A stretch of 64,000 nt of DNA from Lachnoclostridium sp. UBA1175 (lineage in GTDB: Bacteria; Bacillota; Clostridia; Lachnospirales; Lachnospiraceae): positions 6,377 to 70,376 of the forward strand of contig DBYX01000004.1 in assembly GCA_002311665.1 (NCBI GenBank), written 5' to 3'. Below the pieces are notes generated by a model. The model worked only from the letters and a program-made list of their open reading frames with translations. It did not search any database and had not been told where the DNA came from. Position 1 is the stretch's first letter. The number at the start of each line of letters is the position of its first letter. This document shows, piece by piece, positions 8,015-16,498 of this stretch. The position numbers were made by a program, and so were the translations under genes.

Positions 8015-8647
8015 ATGAATCCAGTATCTAATAATGTGTCAGGGTATCTTCGTACATATGAAACATATCGAACACATAAGGAATCTTCTGTGAAGAAAGA
8101 TGGCGAGACAGATTTACGAAAGGATAAACATGAAGACTCTGTGGAATTTTCAAGTGAAGGACTTGCAGCATTAAAGGAATCTGTATCTTCACGGACAAAG
8201 GGAGTGAAAATCTCTAAAAACGGTGATGACTACAATGTATTATTTAAGAACACAGCGTATGCCTATAGGGCTGTTAAGAACGGGTATATCGACATTGGCG
8301 GAGAACAGTTTATATTGAGTGATGAAGATAAAGAAGCACTGAAGAAGGCTGCAGACGAATCATTCAATCAGATGCAGAAAGATACTCTTCAGGCGGCAGC
8401 TGAGCATAATGTGCATGTGCTACAACAACAGGCAGAAGCTATACGGGATGCGGGTAAAGAGGAACGAGAGTTTTTTGAAATGCTCTTGAAAGGTATTGAT
8501 GAAGACACCAAAGACGAAAAAAGCGAAAAGGAATGGAAGAGTCCTTTACTGGAATTAGAAACCCACAGTGTATCTTTGGATCTTGAAAAAACAGAAAATG
8601 GCTTTTCGGTAAGAGCTATAAACACTACAGAAGGTTTTACTTTTTGA
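8015..8647 (+). CDS. moron: unknown helical acidic protein inside the tail module
   Basis: A 210-residue protein that I do not recognise with certainty; the N-terminus (NPVSNNVSGYLRTYETYRTHK) resembles small hypothetical proteins of Lachnospiraceae. It is strongly charged, with a predicted helical region about residues 95-165 and no signal peptide or membrane span. The gene is visibly more AT-rich than the tail genes around it, has its own TATAAT upstream and a strong terminator downstream, and interrupts an otherwise tight tail cluster. This is the classic layout of a moron, expressed from the lysogen. Such genes often alter host surface, defence or superinfection. ATG 8015 is preferred over 7964 because the latter overlaps the promoter. 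Confidence 0.7.
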   Translation: MNPVSNNVSGYLRTYETYRTHKESSVKKDGETDLRKDKHEDSVEFSSEGLAALKESVSSRTKGVKISKNGDDYNVLFKNTAYAYRAVKNGYIDIGGEQFILSDEDKEALKKAADESFNQMQKDTLQAAAEHNVHVLQQQAEAIRDAGKEEREFFEMLLKGIDEDTKDEKSEKEWKSPLLELETHSVSLDLEKTENGFSVRAINTTEGFTF

Positions 8648-8677
8648 GTAAATAGTCAGCACAAAAGTATTATCAAC

Positions 8678-8707
8678 AAAGGGAATCGAGAAATCGGTTC
8701 CTTTTTT
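8678..8707 (+). terminator. rho-independent terminator of the moron
   Basis: AAAGGGAATCGA pairs over 12 positions (two G-U) with TCGGTTCCTTTT around a GAAA tetraloop, with the T-run following. It isolates the moron from the downstream tail gene, which has its own strong ribosome binding site. Confidence 0.85.
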
Positions 8708-8730
8708 GATGTCCGGAGGGAGGTGATCAT

Positions 8731-10614
8731 TTGTATCCGGTCAGCAATGCCTTCTTGAACGCAGTGAAGGCAAATACAAGAAAATATTACTGGACCGGCA
8801 GGATCACAACGACTGCCGGAACAGTTTATGAGTTTGATCAGGATGATATGGTCAAGGGCAGCGGGTATATCACTTCCCAGTGCTGCGGAAGTACGGAGAT
8901 AGAGCTTGGTACGGTGTATGCAGCTGAGATGGGAATATCGCTTTTTTCCGAGATCAACAGGTATACGCTGGAAGATGCGAAGGTGGAGCTTTTCTATCAT
9001 CTGCAGGTGGCTGGCGGTTCCTATGAAACGATTCCGATGGGAATCTTCGAGGTATCAGAGGCGAATCGGAAAGCAAAGTGCCTGGAGATCAAAGCCTATG
9101 ATTATATGGTGAGGTTCGAGAAGGCTTTCACTTCTCTGGAATCCATCGGTAATGCTTATGATTTCATGGTGCTGTGTTCAACTGCCTGTGAGGTGACGCT
9201 GGCTCAGGACAGGGCAACCATTGAGGCGATGCCGAACGGAACCGAGAACCTGTCCATCTATTCTGATAATGATATTGAAACATACCGCGATGTGCTGTTC
9301 TATGTAGGACAAGTGCTTGGCGGTTTTTTCGTGATCAACAGAGCTGGGGAGCTGGAGCTTCGGAAGTATGGGAATACGCCAGTGCTGACTGTGGAGAGGA
9401 AGCACAGGTTCACTTCCAGCTTTTCGGATTTTATCACGAGATATACGGCGGTCAGTTCAACGAACCTTCGAACACAGATTGCGGAGTATTATGCGCTAGA
9501 TCCGGATGACGGTCTGACCATGAATCTGGGAGTAAATCCGCTTTTGCAGTTCGGTCTTGAAGAGACCAGGCGGCAGCTGTGCACCAATATCCTGAATGAT
9601 CTGGCTGTCGTGAATTATGTTCCGTTTGATTCGGATACCATCGGGAATCCGGCATTGGATGTGGGAGATATCCTTTCTTTTACCGGCGGACAGGCGGATG
9701 CCACAAAATATGCCTGCGTTACATCGAACAGCATTAAGATCGGCGGCAGGCAGAGTATTAAGTGTGTAGGAAAGAATCCGAAGTTGTCCCAAGCGAAGAG
9801 TAAGAATGATAAGAACATCTCCGGGCTCCTGGCTCAGATCGAGGCAGGGAAGATTGGAATCCATACCTTTACCAATGCTTCTGCATTTACGGTCAGGGAT
9901 GTTGATACGAAGATCATTTCCATCGAGTTTGCCACAACGGAAGCGAACCATGCGCAGTTCTTCGGGCAGGTGATCGTTGATGTGACGGCTCAGCCGGTGA
10001 CGAGGTCTGTTACGGCATCTGGGGATGTGGTGATCCCGTCTGTTCCGGTTGATGATCTGCCAGTGGATCTGGATGATCCTGAAGAAGAGCCGGTGGTGAT
10101 CGGCAACACGGAAGAGCAGACGATAACAGTATCTCTTCCGATGAGCTGGCAGGAGGACGGTCATGCGGATGTGATCTTTTCCTTTGAGTTCAATAACCAG
10201 ATGATCCCGGTGCATTATCCGCAGGAAAACTGGCACTCAGGAAGGCATACAATCCTTCTGTACTATCCGATCGAGAACGTGGTGCCGAACTACACGAATA
10301 TCTTTAACGTCTATATGCGTTGTGAAGGTGGCGCGGCCGCGGTGGATACAGGAATGTGTATCGCTTCAATTTCCGGACAGAGCATGGGCGCTTCAGCAGC
10401 ATGGGATGGAAGGATCGATATTGAAGAGTATGTGGATCTTTTCAGGATCGGCAACGGGTCTCAGACTGACAGACTGCAGGTGAAGACATTTACCGAGAGT
10501 GATGTCTGGGAGATCAAGGAGACTGTGAAGAGGTTCTATTCCGATGTGAAGTCAGGAAGAACAAGTGTGGGTGGATTCGCGATGCCGGTGGATGTGCCGG
10601 GAAGTAACACTTAA
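8731..10614 (+). CDS. phage tail/baseplate hub protein (TTG start)
   Basis: A 627-residue protein in the position of the tail-associated hub or tail endopeptidase. The N-terminal 350 residues are consistent with a gp27/gp44-like hub (beta strands with YDYMVRFEKAF, then DVGDILSFTGGQADATKY about residue 310). Residues from about 380 to 600 look like a beta-sandwich region with an acidic Pro-rich linker (VDDLPVDLDDPEEEPVV). The start is TTG 8731, served by GGAGGGAGGTGA; no ATG in the frame has a comparable site. No catalytic motif is evident, so hydrolase activity is not claimed. Confidence 0.75.
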   Translation: MYPVSNAFLNAVKANTRKYYWTGRITTTAGTVYEFDQDDMVKGSGYITSQCCGSTEIELGTVYAAEMGISLFSEINRYTLEDAKVELFYHLQVAGGSYETIPMGIFEVSEANRKAKCLEIKAYDYMVRFEKAFTSLESIGNAYDFMVLCSTACEVTLAQDRATIEAMPNGTENLSIYSDNDIETYRDVLFYVGQVLGGFFVINRAGELELRKYGNTPVLTVERKHRFTSSFSDFITRYTAVSSTNLRTQIAEYYALDPDDGLTMNLGVNPLLQFGLEETRRQLCTNILNDLAVVNYVPFDSDTIGNPALDVGDILSFTGGQADATKYACVTSNSIKIGGRQSIKCVGKNPKLSQAKSKNDKNISGLLAQIEAGKIGIHTFTNASAFTVRDVDTKIISIEFATTEANHAQFFGQVIVDVTAQPVTRSVTASGDVVIPSVPVDDLPVDLDDPEEEPVVIGNTEEQTITVSLPMSWQEDGHADVIFSFEFNNQMIPVHYPQENWHSGRHTILLYYPIENVVPNYTNIFNVYMRCEGGAAAVDTGMCIASISGQSMGASAAWDGRIDIEEYVDLFRIGNGSQTDRLQVKTFTESDVWEIKETVKRFYSDVKSGRTSVGGFAMPVDVPGSNT

Positions 10615-10624
10615 GGAGGTTGCG

Positions 10625-12025
10625 ATGAAGAGATATACAGGAAATCTGGTCATTGAGCTGGAGGACCAGAATACAGGAACGATTGAGACGGTATCGGAGA
10701 CCAACATGGTCACCAATGCCGTCAATGACATTTTGGGAGTAAATCCGATGGGTGTCATGTATAAGGCTGGTGGACAGTATGATGATTCCTTAACGTGGAA
10801 TCAGGAATTACTTCCGATCTGCCCGAACATGATTGGCGGGATCCTGCTTTTTCCAAGCTCCATTACAGAGCAGGCGGATAATCTGTATCTGCCGTCAACG
10901 AATCTGCCGGTGGCTTATGCCAGTAATGATGTCAATGCTACGGCAAATACGAAGAGGGGCAGCATGAATCTGACAGAGAGCATGAAGCTAGCGGATGGTT
11001 TCAAGTTTGTGTGGGAGTTTACGCCTTCTCAGGGTAATGGTACGATCGCGGCTGTCGGACTTACTTCCAAGCATGGCGGTGCTAATGCCTACGGATCTGA
11101 GGTAGCTGTGGACAGTACTCTGCTTCAGATCAAGAAGGTCAGCCTGGATGATGGGGACGGCTTCATCAATGACCTGTTCCGCTGTGTGACGGTGGATTTT
11201 GAGAATGCGAAGATGTATGCGCTTTGCTATGCAAGCAATACTGTGACAATCAAACGTTACAGGATTCCGGTATTCGATATCGGTCTGAATGAGAAGCTGG
11301 ATGATTCTACGCTGACTTTAGAGGATACGACGGTTCTCCAGTGCAGCACCTTCCATTTCTACGGAAGCTATACGCCGTATGGAATCTTTATGGATGGTGG
11401 TGATGGGTACTGGTATGGTTTTGCCAATCAGGGCAATTCTTCCGGCAGCGCAACGGTTCTCTGGATCAAGATCAGGAAAAGTGATTATACATTTACGGAA
11501 GGTCAGTGGACGCTTTCCAATGCAACGCTGATGACGATGGGAAGCTTCAAGGAAGGCTCCAGTTATCCTTCCGGGAACAGAAGCGCGGTTGTGAGAAACG
11601 GATATCTGTATGTACCGTCTTATGATAAGACCGGCGTTTACAAGATCAATATTTCCAACAGTACCGATGTGACGCTGATCAGCCTTGGATTCACATCAAC
11701 CATGAAGTGTCTGGGTGAGACAGGAAGCTGTGATTGCTGCATGTCTGTCATCAACGATATTATTGTGGCTTATGATTTTGAGATTGATGTGAATGATAAC
11801 GTGATCGCTACGTTTGCCGGGGAACGATGCGGCAATGTTTCCACACCGTTTTTCCGGTATAAGGAATATGTCTTTGCCTGGGGCGGAGCTTATTTGAACC
11901 AGTACAGGTACACATGGATCCTGACTCCGTATCTGGCTACGATCTGCAATCTGAGTCAGGCGGTGGTGAAGAATGCGGATAAGACGATGAAGATCACTTA
12001 TACACTGACGGAGCAGACGGTGTAA
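10625..12025 (+). CDS. putative tail fibre / receptor-binding protein
   Basis: A 466-residue beta-rich protein between the hub gene and the lysis genes, the usual place of receptor-binding or tail-tip proteins. It opens with a short strand (RYTGNLVIELEDQNTGTIETVSETNMVTNAV) that I have seen in phage tail proteins of gut Firmicutes, and carries repeated Trp/Tyr/Gly-rich strand pairs (for example GYWYGFANQGN, NGYLYVPSYDKTGVYKI) resembling a propeller. Start ATG 10625 follows AAGGAGG. No family is claimed with confidence; the host receptor cannot be inferred. Confidence 0.6.
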   Translation: MKRYTGNLVIELEDQNTGTIETVSETNMVTNAVNDILGVNPMGVMYKAGGQYDDSLTWNQELLPICPNMIGGILLFPSSITEQADNLYLPSTNLPVAYASNDVNATANTKRGSMNLTESMKLADGFKFVWEFTPSQGNGTIAAVGLTSKHGGANAYGSEVAVDSTLLQIKKVSLDDGDGFINDLFRCVTVDFENAKMYALCYASNTVTIKRYRIPVFDIGLNEKLDDSTLTLEDTTVLQCSTFHFYGSYTPYGIFMDGGDGYWYGFANQGNSSGSATVLWIKIRKSDYTFTEGQWTLSNATLMTMGSFKEGSSYPSGNRSAVVRNGYLYVPSYDKTGVYKINISNSTDVTLISLGFTSTMKCLGETGSCDCCMSVINDIIVAYDFEIDVNDNVIATFAGERCGNVSTPFFRYKEYVFAWGGAYLNQYRYTWILTPYLATICNLSQAVVKNADKTMKITYTLTEQTV

Positions 12026-12053
12026 GTTCCGGTAACTGAATAATCTGTTTTCG

Positions 12054-12079
12054 AGGGATGGCTTCGGCTGTCCCTTTTA
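12054..12079 (+). terminator. terminator before lysis cassette
   Basis: AGGGATGGC pairs with GCTGTCCCT (two G-U) around a stable TTCG tetraloop, followed by TTTTAG. It separates tail genes from holin and lysin, probably only partly. Confidence 0.65.
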
Positions 12080-12106
12080 GTTTGCAACGAAATGGAGGGA
12101 TTTGCG

Positions 12107-12538
12107 ATGAAAGAGTTTTGGAATGTGATTCAGGCGATCTTTGCAGCGGTAGGCGGCTGGCTTGGGTATTTCCTTGGAGGGTGTGACGGCCTGCTTTATG
12201 CGCTTCTGGCGTTTGTGGTGCTGGATTACATCACAGGGATCATGTGTGCGGTGGCGGATAAGAAACTGTCGAGCGCTGTGGGGTTCAAGGGAATCTGCAG
12301 GAAGGTGCTGATCTTTGCGCTGGTAGGTATCGGGCATTTGCTTGATACGCAGGTAATCGGGAGTGGCAGCGTGCTCCGAACGGCAATCATTTTCTTCTAT
12401 ATCTCCAATGAAGGATTGTCGCTGGTAGAGAACGCGGCATATCTGGGTCTGCCGATTCCTACGAAATTGCACAAGGTCTTAGAACAGCTCCATGACAGGG
12501 CTGAGAAGGAAGATGAGAAAAAGGAAGGTGAGGAATAA
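12107..12538 (+). CDS. phage holin (phage_holin_4 / TcdE-like family)
   Basis: A 143-residue membrane protein with three or four hydrophobic segments and the family motifs DYITGIMCAVADKKLSSAVGFKGI and SNEGLSLVENAAYLGLPIP, which are characteristic of the toxin-secretion/lysis holin family. It forms the lesion that releases the endolysin. ATG 12107 is preferred over ATG 12092 because TGGAGGG lies just upstream. The charged C-terminus (EKEDEKKEGEE) is typical. Its stop overlaps the lysin start (TAATG). Confidence 0.92.
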   Translation: MKEFWNVIQAIFAAVGGWLGYFLGGCDGLLYALLAFVVLDYITGIMCAVADKKLSSAVGFKGICRKVLIFALVGIGHLLDTQVIGSGSVLRTAIIFFYISNEGLSLVENAAYLGLPIPTKLHKVLEQLHDRAEKEDEKKEGEE

Positions 12539-14031
12539 TGGCATACACGAACAGTTCTATGGTGGCTTATACGAAGCTGAGTCCGAACCACTCCGGACAG
12601 AGGACAATGGCGATTGATAGGATCACGCCGCATTGTGTTGTGGGCCAGTGTACAGCGGAAGGTCTGGGAGACTGGTTCGCAAAGAGCAGTACACAGGCAT
12701 CCAGCAACTACGGCATCGACAAGGATGGGCGTGTTGGGATGTATGTTGAGGAAAAGAACCGTTCCTGGTGTTCTTCCAGTAATGCCAACGACCAGAGGGC
12801 GATCACAATCGAGTGTGCTTCCGATGCTACGGAGCCGTATACTTTCAGGGATGTGGTGTATAAGAAGCTGATCGAGCTTTGCATCGATATCTGCAAGCGT
12901 AACGGGAAGAACAAGCTGATCTGGTTCGGGGACAAGGACAAGACGCTGAATTATTCTCCGAAGAGCGGCGAGATGATACTGACGGTTCATCGGTGGTTCG
13001 CGAATAAGTCCTGCCCTGGAAACTGGATGTACGCAAGGATGGGAGATTTGGCAGAGAAGGTGACGAAGGCTCTGCAGGGATCTTCTGATTCCGGAGGTGG
13101 TTCGGCTGCAAAGGGAATGCAGGCCTCCGTTCTGAAGAATCTGTCTGAGGCGGATGCGATTAAGAATGTCGGTGCTTTGTTCACGGCTGATCAGGAGAAA
13201 AGCGGCATCCTGGCATCGGTATCTTTGGCTCAGTTCATTCTGGAATCCGGGTATGGAAAGAGTGAGCTGGCTCAGAATGCCAATAATATCTTCGGGATGA
13301 AATGCAGCCTGTCCGGTAATGCTTGGAACGGATCCAGTTGGGATGGCAAGAGCAAGTACACAAAGAAGACACAGGAACAGCACACGGACGGAAGCTATGA
13401 GACGATCACGGCGGATTTCCGCAAGTATTCCTGCATTGAGGATTCCATTGCCGACCATTCCGCTTATCTGCTTGGGGCGATGAACGGAAAGAAGCTGAGA
13501 TATGACGGGCTGAAGGGATGCACGGATTATAAGAAGGCAGTCCAGATTATCAAGGATGGCGGGTATGCTACAAGCCTGACCTATGTGGAGAAGCTTTGCT
13601 CCATCATCGAGAAGTGGAATCTGACTCAGTATGACACGAAGGAATCCGGCGGAGAAGTTATCCGCTGGTATCGTGTCAGGAAGTCCTGGACGGATGCCAA
13701 GAGCCAGAAGGGAGCCTATAAGATTCTGGACAATGCGAAGAAGTGCGCGGATCAGAATCCGGGATACAAGGTATTCGACGCTGACGGCAAGGTGGTGTAT
13801 GAGCCGAAGGCGGCGGAGCCTGCAGTGAAGGTGTCGTTTCTGGTGAAGGTCAGCATCTCTGATCTGAATATCAGGAAGGGTCCGGGAACCGATTATGACA
13901 GGGTTCAGTTTATCCCGATCGGAGTATACACGATCTTAGAAGTCCGAAGTGGAAAAGGCAGCTCTGCCGGATGGGGCAGGCTGAAGAGCGGAATCGGATG
14001 GATCTCGTTGGATTTCGTCCGTAGGATTTAA
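12538..14031 (+). CDS. endolysin: amidase + glucosaminidase + SH3 domains
   Basis: A 497-residue modular endolysin. Residues about 1-175 form an Amidase_2/PGRP N-acetylmuramoyl-L-alanine amidase with zinc ligands at ITPHCV and LTVHRWFANKSCPG. Residues about 205-360 form a FlgJ-type N-acetylglucosaminidase (LAQFILESGYGKSELAQNANN-type motif around the catalytic Glu, then IFGMKC and ADFRKYSCIEDSIADH). The C-terminal 65 residues form a bacterial SH3 domain (VSISDLNIRKGPGTDYD ... GWISLDFV) for wall binding. Two lytic activities in one protein is less common than a single domain. Translationally coupled to the holin. Confidence 0.92.
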   Translation: MAYTNSSMVAYTKLSPNHSGQRTMAIDRITPHCVVGQCTAEGLGDWFAKSSTQASSNYGIDKDGRVGMYVEEKNRSWCSSSNANDQRAITIECASDATEPYTFRDVVYKKLIELCIDICKRNGKNKLIWFGDKDKTLNYSPKSGEMILTVHRWFANKSCPGNWMYARMGDLAEKVTKALQGSSDSGGGSAAKGMQASVLKNLSEADAIKNVGALFTADQEKSGILASVSLAQFILESGYGKSELAQNANNIFGMKCSLSGNAWNGSSWDGKSKYTKKTQEQHTDGSYETITADFRKYSCIEDSIADHSAYLLGAMNGKKLRYDGLKGCTDYKKAVQIIKDGGYATSLTYVEKLCSIIEKWNLTQYDTKESGGEVIRWYRVRKSWTDAKSQKGAYKILDNAKKCADQNPGYKVFDADGKVVYEPKAAEPAVKVSFLVKVSISDLNIRKGPGTDYDRVQFIPIGVYTILEVRSGKGSSAGWGRLKSGIGWISLDFVRRI

Positions 14032-14032
14032 G

Positions 14033-14080
14033 AATGACGGCTGGTGGAGACTGAGTTCTCTGCTGGCCGTTATTTTTTTT
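14033..14080 (+). terminator. strong terminator after endolysin
   Basis: A long stem starting AATGACGGC and ending GCCGTTATT, extended inward by G-U-containing pairs, is followed by a run of T residues. It ends the late operon. Confidence 0.88.
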
Positions 14081-14165
14081 GCCTTCTGACCGGAAAAATA
14101 ATTCCCAAAGGCGCTTAGGAAGATAGGAGGGAAGAACCTCACTTTGATTCCCGGAGGTGCCACGA

Positions 14166-14360
14166 ATGACAACTTTCATGAAGAACGGCATTGAAGTATG
14201 TATGCCCGAAGATGATGAAAAATCAAGACAGAATATGATTATCGCTGCTGAGTTCATGGCGCGTATGATACAAAAGTACGGTAAAAAGGTTCTTGCTAAG
14301 ATAGAAGAGAAAGAACGGTTGGAAGCAAACAAAGAATCAGAAGATACAGTTGCAGAGTAA
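14166..14360 (+). CDS. small helical protein upstream of the recombinases (64 aa)
   Basis: A 64-residue charged protein (MTTFMKNGIEVCMPEDDEKSRQN then a helix with AAEFMARMIQKYGKKVLAKIEEKERLEAN). ATG 14166 is served by GGAGG at 14153-14157; a GTG at 14157 overlaps that site and is rejected. The gene stands between two terminators, upstream of the recombinase promoter. I do not recognise a named family. A role linked to integration or excision is possible from position only. Confidence 0.6.
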   Translation: MTTFMKNGIEVCMPEDDEKSRQNMIIAAEFMARMIQKYGKKVLAKIEEKERLEANKESEDTVAE

Positions 14361-14385
14361 ATCATATTCAAGCGTGGTGAGAAAT

Positions 14386-14417
14386 CGGCAGTGGGAGGAT
14401 TCCTATTGCCGGTTTTT
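14386..14417 (+). terminator. terminator after the 64-aa gene
   Basis: CGGCAGTGGG pairs with CCTATTGCCG (two G-U) around AGGATT, followed by TTTTT. It isolates the recombinase operon. Confidence 0.75.
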
Positions 14418-14432
14418 CATTTGAAAACTGTA

Positions 14433-14461
14433 TTGAAAATCTGTCGATATCGTGGTATAGT
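14433..14461 (+). promoter_or_regulatory. recombinase promoter with palindrome in spacer
   Basis: TTGAAA and TATAGT are separated by exactly 17 bp. The palindrome CGATATCG (14445-14452) lies within the spacer and is a possible operator. It drives the two-recombinase operon starting at 14522. Confidence 0.7.
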
Positions 14462-14521
14462 ATCAAACAAGGAATAACTGTGTGACAAAGAGCAACACCC
14501 AAAGAAAGGAGGCGGAGATCG

Positions 14522-16498
14522 TTGAAGAAATGCTATATCTATACAAGAGTCTCCACCGCCGCTCAGATCGAAGGGTATAGTCTTGATGCACAGGAAGAAA
14601 GCCTTAAGGCATATGCTGAATACAGAGAGCTGGAGATTGTCGGAAACTACTGTGATGCTGGTAAATCCGGGAAGAACATCAAGGGACGTCCGGCATTTCG
14701 ACAGATGATGACGGATATTAAGAGTCAGAAGGACGATATTGCTTTTGTCCTGGTATTCAAATTATCTCGATTCGGCAGGAATGCTGCAGATATCTTGAAA
14801 TCACTGCAGCTTCTCGAAGACTTTGGCATTGATTTGGTGAGTGTAGAGGAAGCCATCGATTCCTCCACTCAGGGGGGAAGGCTGACGCTTGCAATTCTTT
14901 CTGCTGTCGCTGAGATGGAGAGAGAAAATATTACCGTTCAGTTCATGGCCGGTAAAATGCAGAAGGTTCTGGAAGGTGGGTGGACTGGTGGTGCAGTTCC
15001 CTATGGCTATAAGAATGTCAATCATGAGCTGGTTCTGGTTCCACCAGAAGCAGAAGTAATCCGAATGATATATGAGTTATATCAGCAAGAAAACATGTCA
15101 GCTTCTGCGGTAGCGTATGAGTTGAATAAAAGCAATCTGGTTCGTATCTCTGGAAAAGGAGAGCAGAAACCATTCACTTATGAATTTGTTTCAAGAGTAC
15201 TGGATAATCCATTTTATTGTGGAAGAGTTTATTACAACAGAAGAACCAATAAGAAGGACAGGGATGGAAAGACCATAAAGCAGGATGAGGATAATATCAT
15301 CATGGCTGAGGGTAAGCACGAGATTATTGTTTCGCCTGAAGTATGGGATAGCGTTCATGCAAAGAGAACTAAAATCGCCGGACGATACAAAAGGGTAGAT
15401 GATGGTGGTCATGTGCACCTGCTTTCAGGAATTGTGAAATGTCCGATCTGCGGTAAGGGACTCACCGGGATGATTAGCAGAACGAAGAACCTGAAAGGTG
15501 ATGGATACTATAAGCCGATTTATTATTATAAGTGCCGATACAATACAAGACAGAATGGGAAAACATGTCCATTCGATCAGAGCTTAAATCAGGAAATCAT
15601 AGATGGTTTGGTGATGAAGATCCTGCAAAAGCTTCAGACATATAGGGAATTTCAAGATGCTTTGCAGGCGGCCTTGGGTCATCAAGGGAATCTTGAAAAG
15701 ACAGAAAAGCGGCTCCAGGATCTCCGTAAGGAACTTAGGGAAGCGGAGCTGACCAAAGACCGGCTTGGAGAAAAGCTTGATGGACTGAATCCTCTTGGTA
15801 AGGATTATGACAGGAAATATGAAGAGACATCTGATAAGCTCGACAGCATATATGATCGAATTGGTGATCTGGAAATGGATGTTATCTCAACCAAGAAAAA
15901 GCTGGAGGCACTGAAACAAAAGGCGGATTCTACAGTTCAGATTATGACATTTATGGAGAACCTGCCTCTGATGTACGAGGAAATGTCAGAGGAAGAGCGG
16001 AAGGAAATGTTCCAGGCATTTGTAGATGATATTGAGCTCTTTTCGGAAGATAGAACAGATGGCAAGATTATAAAAAGCATATCCTTCAAATTTCCGATGG
16101 TATTTGACGGTAAACCGTTGGCAAAGAATACAAAACCTGAGGATATGGTATCCTTCAGACTGGATTGTACGGATATTGATATTGAGTTGCCGGGTAAGGG
16201 AAATATCATCATGAAGAAGCAGGCTGATGGCAGTCAGAAAGTAATTGTCCGTAAAGGAACCTATGCTGCTATCAAGGCCTATATTCTGGAAAAGCATGAT
16301 GTAAAGGTTCCTACTCTCTATATTGCACAAATCAAGAGAAAGTACGGACTGGAGATCGGAAAAGCCTATAATAAACCAGAGAAGAATAAGAACCATGTGC
16401 CGAAGTGCACGAAAGAAAAAGAACTGCTGATCATGGAGGCACTGAAGTTCTATGATTTGATGGAGCAGGATGTCGAGTACAGGGAGGATGCGGTATGA
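14522..16498 (+). CDS. large serine recombinase 1 with RlmD-tail-like C-terminus
   Basis: A 658-residue site-specific recombinase. Residues 1-150 form the resolvase domain with catalytic Ser11 (YIYTRVSTAAQ), the GYSLDAQ motif and RFGRNAAD; then the recombinase domain (VPYGYK, DNPFYCGRVYYNRRT), a zinc ribbon about residues 305-360 (CPICG ... YKCRYN ... CPFDQ) and a coiled coil about 385-475. Residues about 578-648 are an extra module (TYAAIKAYILEKHDVKV, LYIAQIKRKYG) that, from memory, closely resembles the C-terminal tail of clostridial RlmD rRNA methyltransferases. The start is TTG with AAAGGAGG upstream. It overlaps the second recombinase by four bases (ATGA). Confidence 0.92.
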   Translation: MKKCYIYTRVSTAAQIEGYSLDAQEESLKAYAEYRELEIVGNYCDAGKSGKNIKGRPAFRQMMTDIKSQKDDIAFVLVFKLSRFGRNAADILKSLQLLEDFGIDLVSVEEAIDSSTQGGRLTLAILSAVAEMERENITVQFMAGKMQKVLEGGWTGGAVPYGYKNVNHELVLVPPEAEVIRMIYELYQQENMSASAVAYELNKSNLVRISGKGEQKPFTYEFVSRVLDNPFYCGRVYYNRRTNKKDRDGKTIKQDEDNIIMAEGKHEIIVSPEVWDSVHAKRTKIAGRYKRVDDGGHVHLLSGIVKCPICGKGLTGMISRTKNLKGDGYYKPIYYYKCRYNTRQNGKTCPFDQSLNQEIIDGLVMKILQKLQTYREFQDALQAALGHQGNLEKTEKRLQDLRKELREAELTKDRLGEKLDGLNPLGKDYDRKYEETSDKLDSIYDRIGDLEMDVISTKKKLEALKQKADSTVQIMTFMENLPLMYEEMSEEERKEMFQAFVDDIELFSEDRTDGKIIKSISFKFPMVFDGKPLAKNTKPEDMVSFRLDCTDIDIELPGKGNIIMKKQADGSQKVIVRKGTYAAIKAYILEKHDVKVPTLYIAQIKRKYGLEIGKAYNKPEKNKNHVPKCTKEKELLIMEALKFYDLMEQDVEYREDAV

